Assembly (NCBI RefSeq): GCF_022832375.1
Contig: NZ_JALHLG010000001.1
Span: forward strand, 179,882 to 243,881
Length of the DNA: 64,000 nt
Reading direction: 5' to 3'
Origin: Novosphingobium beihaiense
GTDB lineage: Bacteria; Pseudomonadota; Alphaproteobacteria; Sphingomonadales; Sphingomonadaceae
In this document: in pieces, positions 8,555 through 16,407 of the stretch
How the letters are laid out: every line of letters begins with the position of its first letter
How positions within the stretch are numbered: position 1 is the first letter of the stretch
Made by a program: the position numbers and the translations under genes
Notes under the pieces: generated by a model
What the model was told of the DNA's origin: nothing
Database searches by the model: none
Seen by the model: the letters and a program-made list of their open reading frames with translations, nothing else

Positions 8555-9268
8555 ATGACGACAAGCGAACCGGCCCCGCTCTTCACCGGAAAACCGGTGC
8601 GAAAGCCCCGTTGCGACGGCCGCCGCCCGGGCCGGCCTACGCGCGAGATGATCGAGCAGCGCAACGAGGAGCTGCTCGATCGCTCGCTCGACCTGTTTCT
8701 CGACAACGGCTTCGATGCCACCACGATCGATACGATCTGCGCCGATGTCGGCATGTCGCGCCGCACGATCTACGCGCGCTACGGCGACAAGGAGACGCTG
8801 TTCAAGGCCGCGCTCCAGCGGGCGATAGACCAGTGGATCATCCCGGTCGAACGCCTGCGCGAGCAGGAATGCGACGATCTGGAAGCGACGCTGGTGGCCG
8901 TGGCCCGGCTGTGGGTTTCCAACATCAAGAAGAAGTCCGGGATGCGTCTGGTGCGCATCGCCAATACCGAAGTGTTCCGCAGCCCCGAAGTCGCCCGCTA
9001 CTTGTGGGAACGCACTGCCGAGCCGACGCTGGGCTACCTCACCGATCTTCTGCAACGCCGCCTGCGCCCGGATGCCCCCTCCGTGCCCGACGCGCGCGAT
9101 GCGGCGGCGGCCTTTCTGATCCTCGTCGTCGAAGGCTCGGTACAGCTTACGCTGTGGAACCAGATGTCTCCTGACGATTACGACCGGCAGATCCTCTATC
9201 GCACCCGCCTGTTCCTGCACGGCGCGCAGAGCTGCAGCATCGATGCTGCGCCGCCCCATGCAGTCTGA
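8555..9268 (+). CDS. TetR-family regulator (AefR-like C-terminus)
   Basis: 237 residues. The TetR DNA-binding domain covers about residues 30-80 (LLDRSLDLFLDNGFDATTIDTICADVGMSRRTIYARYGDKETLF). The long C-terminal domain (VRIANTEVFRSPEVARYLWERT) resembles the AefR-type TetR C-terminal family. It lies 32 bases after the second NTF2-like gene in the same orientation, so it may be the last gene of that operon and provide feedback. A basic N-terminal arm (RKPRCDGRRPGRP) precedes the helix-turn-helix. Confidence 0.85.
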   Translation: MTTSEPAPLFTGKPVRKPRCDGRRPGRPTREMIEQRNEELLDRSLDLFLDNGFDATTIDTICADVGMSRRTIYARYGDKETLFKAALQRAIDQWIIPVERLREQECDDLEATLVAVARLWVSNIKKKSGMRLVRIANTEVFRSPEVARYLWERTAEPTLGYLTDLLQRRLRPDAPSVPDARDAAAAFLILVVEGSVQLTLWNQMSPDDYDRQILYRTRLFLHGAQSCSIDAAPPHAV

Positions 9269-9598
9269 ACCGGCGTAGACCGGGAGACGCGACTCCGGTG
9301 AAAGCATCACTGGGACCGGAACCCCATGGACTGCCGTTTGCCCTCAAACCTGCTCTGCTCGACCAAAATGCAGCAAGCACACCTCCCTCAGGATCACTCA
9401 CAAACAGGTCAAAGGTACGAACCGCTCCTGAACCCGCCCCATAGGCTCGCTCAGGCGGCAAATGACCTTGCGGAAAGCGAGAGCCTGACAGGAATTTCGA
9501 CGAGACGCGAGAAAGCACCGGCCATCTGCTACAATTAGCCCTACGCTCTCGGCACAGATCCATGTAATATAAGGTTGTTTTTTCTTCGGAGAACGGGA
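9269..9598. other. intergenic region before the lasso operon
   Basis: 330 bases without a gene I can support. It marks a change from GC-rich catabolic genes to the AT-richer lasso block. A short GC dyad (ACCGGGAG / CTCCGGT, 9280-9300) follows the TetR stop but has no T tract. The A/T-rich stretch near 9560-9590 (TAATAT) is the likely promoter area for the PqqD operon, though no convincing -35 is visible. The 70-codon frame at 9326-9538 lacks any recognisable feature. Confidence 0.5.
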
Positions 9599-9892
9599 AT
9601 GACGGAAAACGTGACAATCGCTTTGTCTACAACAGTAAGGCAGAGCGACAACCAGATTGCGGCCGAACTGGATGGCGATGTGGTGCTGATGAGCATCGAA
9701 GAGGGCAAATATTATAACCTCAACGATATCGCGTCAGAGGTCTGGGCGCGCCTCGAACACCCCATGACCGTCGCAACCCTGTGCGACGCTCTTGCCAGGG
9801 AATTCGATGCATCGGTCGATACCGTTCGCGTCGACGTTATCGCCCTTCTGGGAGACCTCTATAAGGGAAAACTGATCGAGATTGCGGCATAG
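9599..9892 (+). CDS. PqqD-family RiPP recognition protein (lasso B1-like)
   Basis: 97 residues matching the PqqD/RRE fold (DGDVVLMSIEEGKYYNLN, then IASEVWARLEHPMTVATLCDALAREF). In lasso, PQQ and related RiPP pathways this winged-helix domain binds the precursor leader, often at a Y/W-x-x-P motif, and presents it to the maturation enzymes. ATG 9599 has an excellent site (GGAGAACGGGA); the frame is open upstream to 9575. First gene of a plus-strand operon with an HprK-like kinase, sulfotransferase and lasso-type cyclase. The candidate precursor lies at 13879-14034 on the other strand. Confidence 0.88.
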   Translation: MTENVTIALSTTVRQSDNQIAAELDGDVVLMSIEEGKYYNLNDIASEVWARLEHPMTVATLCDALAREFDASVDTVRVDVIALLGDLYKGKLIEIAA

Positions 9893-9974
9893 GCCTGCAT
9901 GACGCCGGGGAGCATCTGCAGAGTCAGATTTCCAGTTCAGGCCATCAACGAACAGATTTCCGGGAAACAGGCGC

Positions 9975-10901
9975 TTGGAAGCCCCCTTCGTCTCAAACAC
10001 TTTGATCTTCTCATATAATCTGGGTCGTTTCCAGATACGTTCGGAACTCGCTCTGCCCGATCTTGTGCCAGCAGCCGATGCTCAAATTTGCGCCGATCTG
10101 GAAATCCGGTTCGGCCCTGTCCCGGAAAACCTGCCTGCTCCCGATCTCGCCATGCCTGCCTGTCAGACACAAGGCCATGACAGTTTCCTTCTGAAGGTGC
10201 CGGGAGTGGGGCGTTATCTGCTAACCAACAGTACCCTTTTGACGATCGATCCCGTTCTTCCTCGGAAAACTCCTGAAATCGCTTGGTTTTTCATGTCTTC
10301 CGTTCTGCCGGTCTGGGCTCAGGCCGTAGGATTGATGTGCCTGCAAGCGGTGTCAATGGAAATGAACGGGCAGGCGGTCGTTCTTTGCGGAGGTCCCGTA
10401 AGTGGAAAATCGACGTTGGTGGCCCAGCTTGCAGGTCAGGGGCACCGGATCATTGCTGATGATCCTTGCCTGATCGACACCTCGCCGCGCCCGGCGGTAT
10501 TACCGACAGCCCGCGCATTAATTCTCACAAAGGAGAGCCTCGGCCTGCTAGGTCATCAAATTCCGGAAGAATACCGGGTCGGCTTCGCCCATCCCTCCTT
10601 CCGCGTTCCTTTCCCATCCTGTACCGGTCCTACGCCCCTTGCCATGATCGTATTCCTCAGAAGCGGCCCTTTGTCCTCTCCTCCTGTAAGAACCCGGCTG
10701 AAAGGCAAGGATGCACTACGAAAACTCGAACTTTCGCAGTCTCAAAGGGGCCCCATTTCAAAAATGCACCGCCCGAAAGACAAATTCCTCAAGGCCATCC
10801 AGTTATTGAACGCGACACCTTGCTTTGAGATGGACAGGCCATCTGGCACCGTTCAGGAGATTGATTTTACAGGCCTTCTCAGCAGCGCTGAAAATGATTA
10901 A
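9975..10901 (+). CDS. HprK-related kinase 1 (lasso-cluster type)
   Basis: 308 residues. The C-terminal half has an HPr-kinase-like P-loop (GGPVSGKST) followed by an IIADDPCLID strand that should bind Mg-ATP. The N-terminal half (FSYNLGRFQIRSELALPDL, then LEIRFGPVP) matches that of the second kinase at 17336. In some lasso clusters such kinases phosphorylate a Ser at the precursor C-terminus (paeninodin type). The proposed start is TTG at 9975, with no better codon in frame, so the N-terminus is uncertain. The stop overlaps the sulfotransferase start, implying translational coupling. Confidence 0.8.
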   Translation: MEAPFVSNTLIFSYNLGRFQIRSELALPDLVPAADAQICADLEIRFGPVPENLPAPDLAMPACQTQGHDSFLLKVPGVGRYLLTNSTLLTIDPVLPRKTPEIAWFFMSSVLPVWAQAVGLMCLQAVSMEMNGQAVVLCGGPVSGKSTLVAQLAGQGHRIIADDPCLIDTSPRPAVLPTARALILTKESLGLLGHQIPEEYRVGFAHPSFRVPFPSCTGPTPLAMIVFLRSGPLSSPPVRTRLKGKDALRKLELSQSQRGPISKMHRPKDKFLKAIQLLNATPCFEMDRPSGTVQEIDFTGLLSSAEND

Positions 10902-11739
10902 ACGCGCATACTGGATTGCATCCTATCCCAAATCGGGAAACACATGGATACGCCTAATACTCAGGCATATTTCATCGGGAGGCAATTTCAGCCTGAACCA
11001 TGGCGATGAAAGTGCCCTGGCCTCCAGCCGAAAGATCATCGATCCTGCAGTCGGCCTGCCGACAGTTCATCTATCTCCGGACGACCAGGAAAATCTCAGG
11101 CCAAAGGCCTATCGATTTATCGCCCGGGAACGGATTGGCAAAACCATTCTCAAAGCTCACGACGCTTACGACCGAACGGCAGGAGGGGAATGGCTGTTTC
11201 CGCCCGATATTACGGCAGGCGCGGTCTATCTCGTCCGCAATCCACTGGATATTGCTGTTTCCTGGGCATTTCACGCTGATATCAGCATTGATGAGGCCGT
11301 TGACTTTCTATGTGACGACCGGTCGATGATTGCCGATCCGCACAAGAGAGCAACTCCGATAATGAGGCAGATCCTGCGCAGCTGGAGCACGCACGTGACA
11401 AGCTGGCAGGCCGCCCCCATTCCGAAGCTGTGTCTGAGATACGAAGACATTGTTTCCGATCCCATCACACACTTTGCCCGAATTGCGCATTTTCTGCAGT
11501 TCACAGCAAGCCCGGACGCGTTGCGCAACGCTGTAGCGGCCTGCCGGTTTGATCGTTTGCAGGAACTCGAATCCGATTCGGGATTTGGCGAGCGCGTTTC
11601 TGCCCGCACTCCTTTTTTCAGAAACGGCCGCCCTGGCGACTGGCACAATCACCTGAAGTCTCGACATATCAACAAAATCATCAGTTGCCATGGAGATATC
11701 ATGAAGAAACTCGACTATAAGTTACCGGCAGGATATTAA
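10894..11739 (+). CDS. sulfotransferase family protein 1
   Basis: 281 residues. The N-terminal SYPKSGNTW is the classical 5'-phosphosulfate loop of PAPS-dependent sulfotransferases, and VRNPLDIAVSW is the 3'-phosphate motif. LRYEDIVSDP and FFRNGRPGDWHNHL near the C-terminus also fit the family. The start ATG overlaps the kinase stop by eight bases. In this operon it could sulfate a Ser, Thr or Tyr of the RiPP precursor, or a carrier-bound sugar or lipid; the first is inferred from context. Sulfotransferases are not part of the minimal lasso pathway. Confidence 0.9.
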   Translation: MIKRAYWIASYPKSGNTWIRLILRHISSGGNFSLNHGDESALASSRKIIDPAVGLPTVHLSPDDQENLRPKAYRFIARERIGKTILKAHDAYDRTAGGEWLFPPDITAGAVYLVRNPLDIAVSWAFHADISIDEAVDFLCDDRSMIADPHKRATPIMRQILRSWSTHVTSWQAAPIPKLCLRYEDIVSDPITHFARIAHFLQFTASPDALRNAVAACRFDRLQELESDSGFGERVSARTPFFRNGRPGDWHNHLKSRHINKIISCHGDIMKKLDYKLPAGY

Positions 11740-11797
11740 CGAAGCTGCAACATGCATCACCTGAAACGGATGCGATAAATTCCCGGAGCCTTACTTC

Positions 11798-13720
11798 GTG
11801 ACTGCCCTTGCCACCTGCCTGTCCTGGTCGAGCGAGGTTTCCGCCCGCAACTACGTGGAGCGGATGCTGAGGGCCCAATCCATGTTCGGGCCGGACAATA
11901 CAGCCCTTGATGGCAGCAGCGAGATCGCATTGGGCCGCAACCTGATGCGAATGCTGCCCGAGGACGTGCTCGACCGCCAGCCCGTGGACTTCGCCGGCGG
12001 CCGATACCAGCTCGTTGCCGATATTCGGCTGGATAATCGCGATGAACTACATAGCGAACTGGCGCTTTCCGCCCAGCAGGCGCGCCTGCTTTGCGACGCG
12101 GCCCTGCTGGCTGCCGCCTTTGAACACTGGGGAATAGAGGACACCCTGCCCAGACTGGCCGGCCTGTTCGCGATTGCTGTCTGGGACCGGAAAGACAAAA
12201 CCCTGACGCTCGTTCGGGACCCGTCAAGCTACAGGCCTCTCTACTATTTCCAACACCCCCGGTTCATTGCGGCAAGCAGCATGCTCAAGGGATTGCTTGC
12301 CCTTGCCGATGTGCCGAGAGAATTGAACGAGACCTGGCTTGCCGAATATATCTCGCTGCTGCCGCATAAAGGCCCCGTCACTTTCTTCCGGCATATCTCT
12401 CGCGTCGCCCCCGGGCGCATGGTGCGCCTGTCGCGAGACAAGGCGCAAACCGTTCACTGGTGCGACTTATCCAGCATCCCCGAACAACGCTTCGGCTCAT
12501 TCGACGAAACGCTGGAAGCGCTCGATGATCTGATGCAAACCGTCATTCGAGCCCAGACCCGCAGTATCGGCGGCATCGGCAGTCATTTGAGCGGCGGCCT
12601 CGATAGCGGCGTCGTAACGGCACTATCGGCAAAAGTCTTAGCGGAGAAAGGGAAAACGCTAAGTGCCTACACTGCAGCGCCGCGCGCGCCCGAAGAGCTT
12701 CCGCCATCGCTTCGCCAACTCGCAGATGAAAGCCCTCAGGCCCGTCAGGTTGCCGCGCTTTTCCCCAATATCGAACACCGGATCATCTTCAACGATGCGA
12801 ACCCCATGACCGACGTTACCGCCCGGTACATCGGCATCATGGATGAAATACCGCTAAATCCCGCCAACCTTGTGTGGATGGACGCAATTCAGCGCGACGC
12901 CCACAAGAAAGGCATTTCGACGATCCTCAACGGCATCCGTGGAAACTTCACCTTCAGCGCCGGCTTTGAATTGACCGCGCCGGAATTTCGCCATCGCCGG
13001 TCCCGGCTGTCCTATCTGCATCGCGTGGCGTCCCTCGCCCAAGCCGGAGAAGTCACGCCACGCCGGGCCATGGCCTATGTTCTGCACGACGTCCTGCCGC
13101 CCGCACTGTTCCATGCTGTCCAGTCCCGGCTTTCCCGGGCACCGGAAGTGCCAAGCGGCGTTACACTTCTCAAAAGCGATGTTGTTTCAAACCTGGATCT
13201 TACCGACCGCGTGAACCGGCGGTATCGAATGCACGGGTTTGATGGAGAAATGGCAGGACACGGGCGCGCGTTTCTGCTGCAGCAGAGAGATCACGGCAGC
13301 TTGATGAAAGCAAGCCAGGCGCTGAACCGGATTGATGAGCGTGACGTCTGCAGCGACCTCAGAATCGTCAAGTTCTGCCTGTCGGTTCCGATCGACCTGT
13401 TTTCCCATGGCCACGACCGGGCCTTTGCCAAGGCGCTGTATCAACGCCACCTTTCCGCAGACCGTCTTGCCGTTTTCGTAAAAGGCCGGCAAGCAGCGGA
13501 TTCACATAGAATGTTCTTCTCCGAAAGGGAGAAGATCCTGTCTGAGATTGCACGTGCCACCGCCAAGAGTTCTCTTTTCCAAAAAGTGGTACCGGAGCAA
13601 CTCGTCAATTCTCAGCCGGAAACCCAAGCCGTGGATTTCCCTTTCTCACAGCAGGTGCGCGTCTCAAGGCTTCTGGGCACCAGCCTGTTCATCAACCACA
13701 TAACTGGTCGAAACAGCTGA
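11798..13720 (+). CDS. asparagine-synthetase-like lasso cyclase
   Basis: 640 residues. An N-terminal glutamine-amidotransferase-like domain lacks the catalytic Cys2 of true asparagine synthetases. The synthetase domain has the ATP pyrophosphatase loop SGGLDS at 265-270. The C-terminal pattern (LRIVKFCLSVPIDLF, then KGRQAADSH) fits lasso macrolactam synthetases. The enzyme would adenylate an Asp/Glu side chain of the precursor and join it to the core N-terminus. Start is GTG 11798 with CCCGGAGCC about ten bases before. Last gene of the plus-strand operon, 58 bases after the sulfotransferase; its 3' end faces the precursor gene. Confidence 0.88.
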   Translation: MTALATCLSWSSEVSARNYVERMLRAQSMFGPDNTALDGSSEIALGRNLMRMLPEDVLDRQPVDFAGGRYQLVADIRLDNRDELHSELALSAQQARLLCDAALLAAAFEHWGIEDTLPRLAGLFAIAVWDRKDKTLTLVRDPSSYRPLYYFQHPRFIAASSMLKGLLALADVPRELNETWLAEYISLLPHKGPVTFFRHISRVAPGRMVRLSRDKAQTVHWCDLSSIPEQRFGSFDETLEALDDLMQTVIRAQTRSIGGIGSHLSGGLDSGVVTALSAKVLAEKGKTLSAYTAAPRAPEELPPSLRQLADESPQARQVAALFPNIEHRIIFNDANPMTDVTARYIGIMDEIPLNPANLVWMDAIQRDAHKKGISTILNGIRGNFTFSAGFELTAPEFRHRRSRLSYLHRVASLAQAGEVTPRRAMAYVLHDVLPPALFHAVQSRLSRAPEVPSGVTLLKSDVVSNLDLTDRVNRRYRMHGFDGEMAGHGRAFLLQQRDHGSLMKASQALNRIDERDVCSDLRIVKFCLSVPIDLFSHGHDRAFAKALYQRHLSADRLAVFVKGRQAADSHRMFFSEREKILSEIARATAKSSLFQKVVPEQLVNSQPETQAVDFPFSQQVRVSRLLGTSLFINHITGRNS

Positions 13721-13749
13721 TCAAAATGGCGGCCATCTATTCATAACAC

Positions 13750-13781
13750 AAAAACGCCCCCGGTTTCTCAGGAGCGCTTTT
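13750..13781. terminator. bidirectional terminator between cyclase and precursor
   Basis: Imperfect hairpin (AAAAACGCCCCC against GGAGCGCTTTT, nine of eleven pairs) with A and T tracts on its two sides. It lies 30 bases after the cyclase stop and about 100 bases past the convergent precursor gene, so it could end transcription from both strands. Confidence 0.65.
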
Positions 13782-13878
13782 GTCTGGAAACTTCCACTAC
13801 GGCCATAAGCTCATAGCCATATGCGGATGGGCCGCAGCCCTATCCTGCAAGATAGCTCTTCCACCCAAACAACACAGG

Positions 13879-14034
13879 TCAAGTCGATGTAATAGCATCG
13901 CTACTTCCGCTAAATGCAGACATCGTAACAAAAGCTACATCGATTTCCTGCACCTCGGGATGCTTCCACGACTTGCGAGCCTTGTCCTCTTCAACTCGGG
14001 AGGACACACCCTCTTGCGCTTTAACTTCTTTCAT
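13879..14034 (-). CDS. candidate lasso/PqqA-type RiPP precursor peptide
   Basis: 51-residue ORF read directly from the minus strand. The leader contains KSWKHPEVQEIDVAFVTM, with W23-x-x-P26-x-V28 at the place of the Y-x-x-P motif bound by PqqD-type proteins, and Thr37 as penultimate leader residue. The predicted core after Met38 is SAFSGSSDAITST, with Asp at position 8, the usual macrolactam acceptor distance, and several Ser/Thr available for phosphorylation or sulfation. The leader end and the TM-Ser junction recall paeninodin-type precursors as I remember them. The start has GGAGGG seven bases upstream. It has its own promoter and no overlap with neighbours. Core boundaries are inferred; a non-lasso PqqA-like product is possible. 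Confidence 0.78.
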   Translation of the reverse strand: MKEVKAQEGVSSRVEEDKARKSWKHPEVQEIDVAFVTMSAFSGSSDAITST

Positions 14035-14088
14035 GTCTCAGCCCTCCGTACCGTACACATCCATCGTATAATGGACTCACTATAATCA

Positions 14089-14117
14089 ATAATAGTCTAC
14101 ATCCGCCATGTAGCCAA
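14089..14117 (-). promoter_or_regulatory. sigma-70 promoter for the precursor gene
   Basis: On the minus strand: -35 TTGGCT (14112-14117), 17-base spacer, -10 TATTAT (14089-14094, five of six consensus). A start of transcription near 14082 would give a leader of about 48 bases carrying the GGAGGG site. It sits in the gap after the last tail-collar gene, so the precursor need not depend on that operon. Confidence 0.6.
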
Positions 14118-14148
14118 TTAATTTTTTCAAACCGGACCGTCACCCCGC

Positions 14149-14715
14149 TCAAGACCGTGAGGGGAAAACCCCCATAACAGCCATGTAAAATCTAAGCCCA
14201 AGAAAAGGCTGCATGTTCGCGTGCCCTATACTCTGCCCGTAAATGGAGATGGCCTCATCGGAAAATCTCGTGTCTAGCGCAGGTGTGCCGGGGGGATTTT
14301 GCTCCAAATACATCGGAATGGTGGGCTGCGCAGGATCATCGATAGCTTTTGCGAGTCCCATCGTATAGTTGATCTGCTGGTCGATATTCGAATTCGGTTC
14401 GCCAACCACTGTCCAGGTATGGTTATGAGGCGGCATTTGCGTATAGTGCAGAGACACTGAATTTAGCCCGCCGAATTCACCGATATCTTGACGAAGCCGA
14501 CCCGGGGCCTCCCCCCAACAAGTCGGCACACGCCCCGTCAGTTTTGGGACCCCCATAGTGGTTTGACCATTACCACCGAAATTAATGCCGATCACCGCGT
14601 AAAGCGCCTGGTACTGCGTAATTGGCAGAAATTGCCCTTCACAAGCAACGTAACCTTCCGGCGTAAAAGTATAGGGAAGGATGTCGATTTCACCAAAGAA
14701 CGGATCAACGCTCAT
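14149..14715 (-). CDS. phage tail-collar domain protein 1
   Basis: 188 residues from ATG 14715, which has GAGGAG eight bases ahead; a GTG at 14724 is less likely. The N-terminal FFGEIDILPYTFTPEGYVACEGQFLPI and the LYAVIGINFGGNGQTTMGVPKLTGRVP segment are the tail-collar (short tail fibre, microcystin-dependent-protein-like) signature. The C-terminus ends GLRFYMAVMGVFPSRS, like its two paralogues. No other phage structural gene is near, so this belongs to a bacterial collar-protein set rather than a prophage. Third gene of a minus-strand operon. Function unknown; a secreted fibre or surface role is possible. Confidence 0.85.
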   Translation of the reverse strand: MSVDPFFGEIDILPYTFTPEGYVACEGQFLPITQYQALYAVIGINFGGNGQTTMGVPKLTGRVPTCWGEAPGRLRQDIGEFGGLNSVSLHYTQMPPHNHTWTVVGEPNSNIDQQINYTMGLAKAIDDPAQPTIPMYLEQNPPGTPALDTRFSDEAISIYGQSIGHANMQPFLGLRFYMAVMGVFPSRS

Positions 14716-14745
14716 GCTTTCCACTCCTCAAAATCACACGCCTGA

Positions 14746-15264
14746 TCAATTCCGCATGGGATACACCCCCAGCATGCAGATAATAAAACTCACAGAAAGG
14801 AAGGGCATTCTATTTTCATGCGCATTCCCATCTCCGGTAGTAGATAAAGTTCCATCAGCCAAATTACCCACTACCGGCGCTCCTTCAACATCTTCATAGA
14901 TATATTGCTTTGCGGGAACCGCATCCGCAAAAGTAGTCATTGTAGCCGAATTTTGCGAAACCATCACATGGTGAGAATGAAACGGAATCTGATCTTCCGT
15001 CAAAGTCACCGTATCTAAGCCACCGGACTGCCCAAGCACACGAGGCGTAAGGCCCGGACCGTTACCCTGCCCCATCGGCACCCGGCAGCGCATGTCGGGC
15101 AACGCAAAATTCGTCGTCCCATTGCCGCCATAGGCCGTTCCCAACAACGAAAACACGGCCTCATTGCCAGAAATGTTCAGAAGGGTTCCACTGCAAAAAG
15201 CCCAATGCACAGGCGCATAATCCCCTCCGAACATGCGAATTTCACCATAAAACGGATCAGACAT
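14746..15264 (-). CDS. phage tail-collar domain protein 2
   Basis: 172 residues. Same architecture: FYGEIRMFGGDYAPVHWAFCSGTLLNI, LLGTAYGGNGTTNFALPDMRCRVPMG, a histidine-rich turn (IPFHSHHVMV) and the ending FIICMLGVYPMRN. GGGAGAGG precedes ATG 15264. It lies 30 bases from gene 1 and 53 bases from gene 3, consistent with one operon. The middle parts of the three paralogues differ strongly, as expected if they trimerise or bind different partners. Confidence 0.85.
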   Translation of the reverse strand: MSDPFYGEIRMFGGDYAPVHWAFCSGTLLNISGNEAVFSLLGTAYGGNGTTNFALPDMRCRVPMGQGNGPGLTPRVLGQSGGLDTVTLTEDQIPFHSHHVMVSQNSATMTTFADAVPAKQYIYEDVEGAPVVGNLADGTLSTTGDGNAHENRMPFLSVSFIICMLGVYPMRN

Positions 15265-15317
15265 CTCACCTCTCCCGAAATGAAACTTCCATCGAACCTC
15301 AAACTGCGCCGCAACCG

Positions 15318-15851
15318 TCAGTTTCGCGAGGGGAACACCCCCGTCAGAGCGATCGTAAAGTTGATTACCAGGAAAGGCTGGACATTGGTGTGAGGCTGAC
15401 CTCCGCCAAAGCTACTAACCTCCCCCTGCCCGATAGGCGTCAGGTTCTCTGCCGGCCCATAAGCAAGAGGCCTCGTTCCCGTTGTGGGATTTACTCCGAC
15501 GTTTGCGAAGACACGATCAACACCGTAGGAAAAATCGCCGTCCTCATCCGCACCACGCAGGAAATGCCTATGCGCCGGCGCCGTTGCCTGCGTTAGCGGC
15601 ACCGTCTCGTAGCCCCCGAAGACTCCTTGCTGGTAAACGTAGTTACCATCCGGACCGGCCGGAACCCGCCCCCTCATATCGGGCAATTTAAAGGTGCCCC
15701 CCCCAGCATTACCGCCAAACACGTCACCGATAAGAGCATAGAGCGCCGGATACTGGGACGCCGTCAGTTCCGCCCCATTGCAAAGCGCGGTATTTTTCGG
15801 CGCCCAGCCGAAGCCCATCAACTGAATCTCGCCAACAAAGGGTGTAGTCAT
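15318..15851 (-). CDS. phage tail-collar domain protein 3
   Basis: 177 residues, first gene of the collar operon. FVGEIQLMGFGWAPKNTALCNGAELTA, LYALIGDVFGGNAGGGTFKLPDMRGRVPAG, APAHRHFLRG and the final FTIALTGVFPSRN define the collar family. AAGGAGGGG precedes ATG 15851, a very strong ribosome binding site, so the operon could be highly translated. The promoter should lie in the AT-rich stretch 15880-16000. Three tandem collar genes next to a GNAT and a DUF6916-like gene is an arrangement I recall from other proteobacteria. Confidence 0.86.
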   Translation of the reverse strand: MTTPFVGEIQLMGFGWAPKNTALCNGAELTASQYPALYALIGDVFGGNAGGGTFKLPDMRGRVPAGPDGNYVYQQGVFGGYETVPLTQATAPAHRHFLRGADEDGDFSYGVDRVFANVGVNPTTGTRPLAYGPAENLTPIGQGEVSSFGGGQPHTNVQPFLVINFTIALTGVFPSRN

Positions 15852-16407
15852 GCTCCCCTCCTTATTAAGATTGCCGCTCAGACGTCACACTTCATCAGGA
15901 TAAATGCAAGTCAAACCCTAACGACTCCTTGCAAATTACGTCCAAAGGACAATTTTGCAATTGCCTTTTTCAATTAAAATCTGCCGCACCCCGGAAATGT
16001 CATCGCCACCCACCGATGAAAATGACAAACTGCAGCAATTCAGACGATTCATAAGATTAAAACAAATTAATCATGAAATGATATATGAGACGGAAAATAG
16101 ATTAAATAGCACATTTTTCCCGCCCCCTTGAAAATGAGGCACAACACATCCATCATCCCGGCTCTTCATCGGACCGCAGATGTTACAATATTGTAACATC
16201 TGCGGTCCGATGAAGGTAAAGCGCTCCACGGAGAGAGGTTGTTGAGATACGTCAATCATCCTTCCGCGACGTGCTCATGCGGCCGCCAAAACCGCAAGAC
16301 CATGTCCGCAAGGCCCACCTCCGCCACCGACTTGCGACACTCCGTAGTTACCCGACCCGGAAACGGCCGGGCGCTCAAAACATGCCAGATGAAAGGTTAC
16401 AGGTTTC
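15852..16407. other. AT-rich divergent intergenic region with a long palindrome
   Basis: 556 bases between the divergent collar and GNAT operons. The part 15880-16130 is the most AT-rich stretch I see in the window and should carry the collar promoter (for example TTGCAA and TAATTT elements, minus strand). A 52-bp perfect palindrome occupies 16164-16215. The minus-strand frame at 16275-16409 would encode a Gly-rich 44-residue peptide (see findings) but lacks a good ribosome binding site. No other gene supported. Confidence 0.55.
16164..16215. repeat. 52-bp perfect palindrome
   Basis: Two 26-base arms with no mismatch and no spacer; the centre is ACAATATTGT and the arms run outward through GATGTT, CCGCA and CCGAT to CTTCAT. 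No T tract follows on either strand, so it is not a standard terminator. It lies between divergent operons and could be a protein binding site, a cruciform, or the remnant of a small mobile element. Confidence 0.9.

Noticed and set aside
9326..9538. 70-codon frame before the PqqD gene as a precursor
   Set aside because: No leader motif, no plausible core and no ribosome binding site; the 13879-14034 peptide is far better supported.
13780..14085. 101-codon plus-strand frame in the cyclase/collar gap
   Set aside because: It is antisense to the precursor gene, has no ribosome binding site or recognisable domain, and the minus-strand frame has much better start signals.
14149..15851. Prophage
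   Set aside because: Three collar-domain genes are the only phage-like genes; no capsid, terminase, lysis, integrase or other tail genes are nearby.
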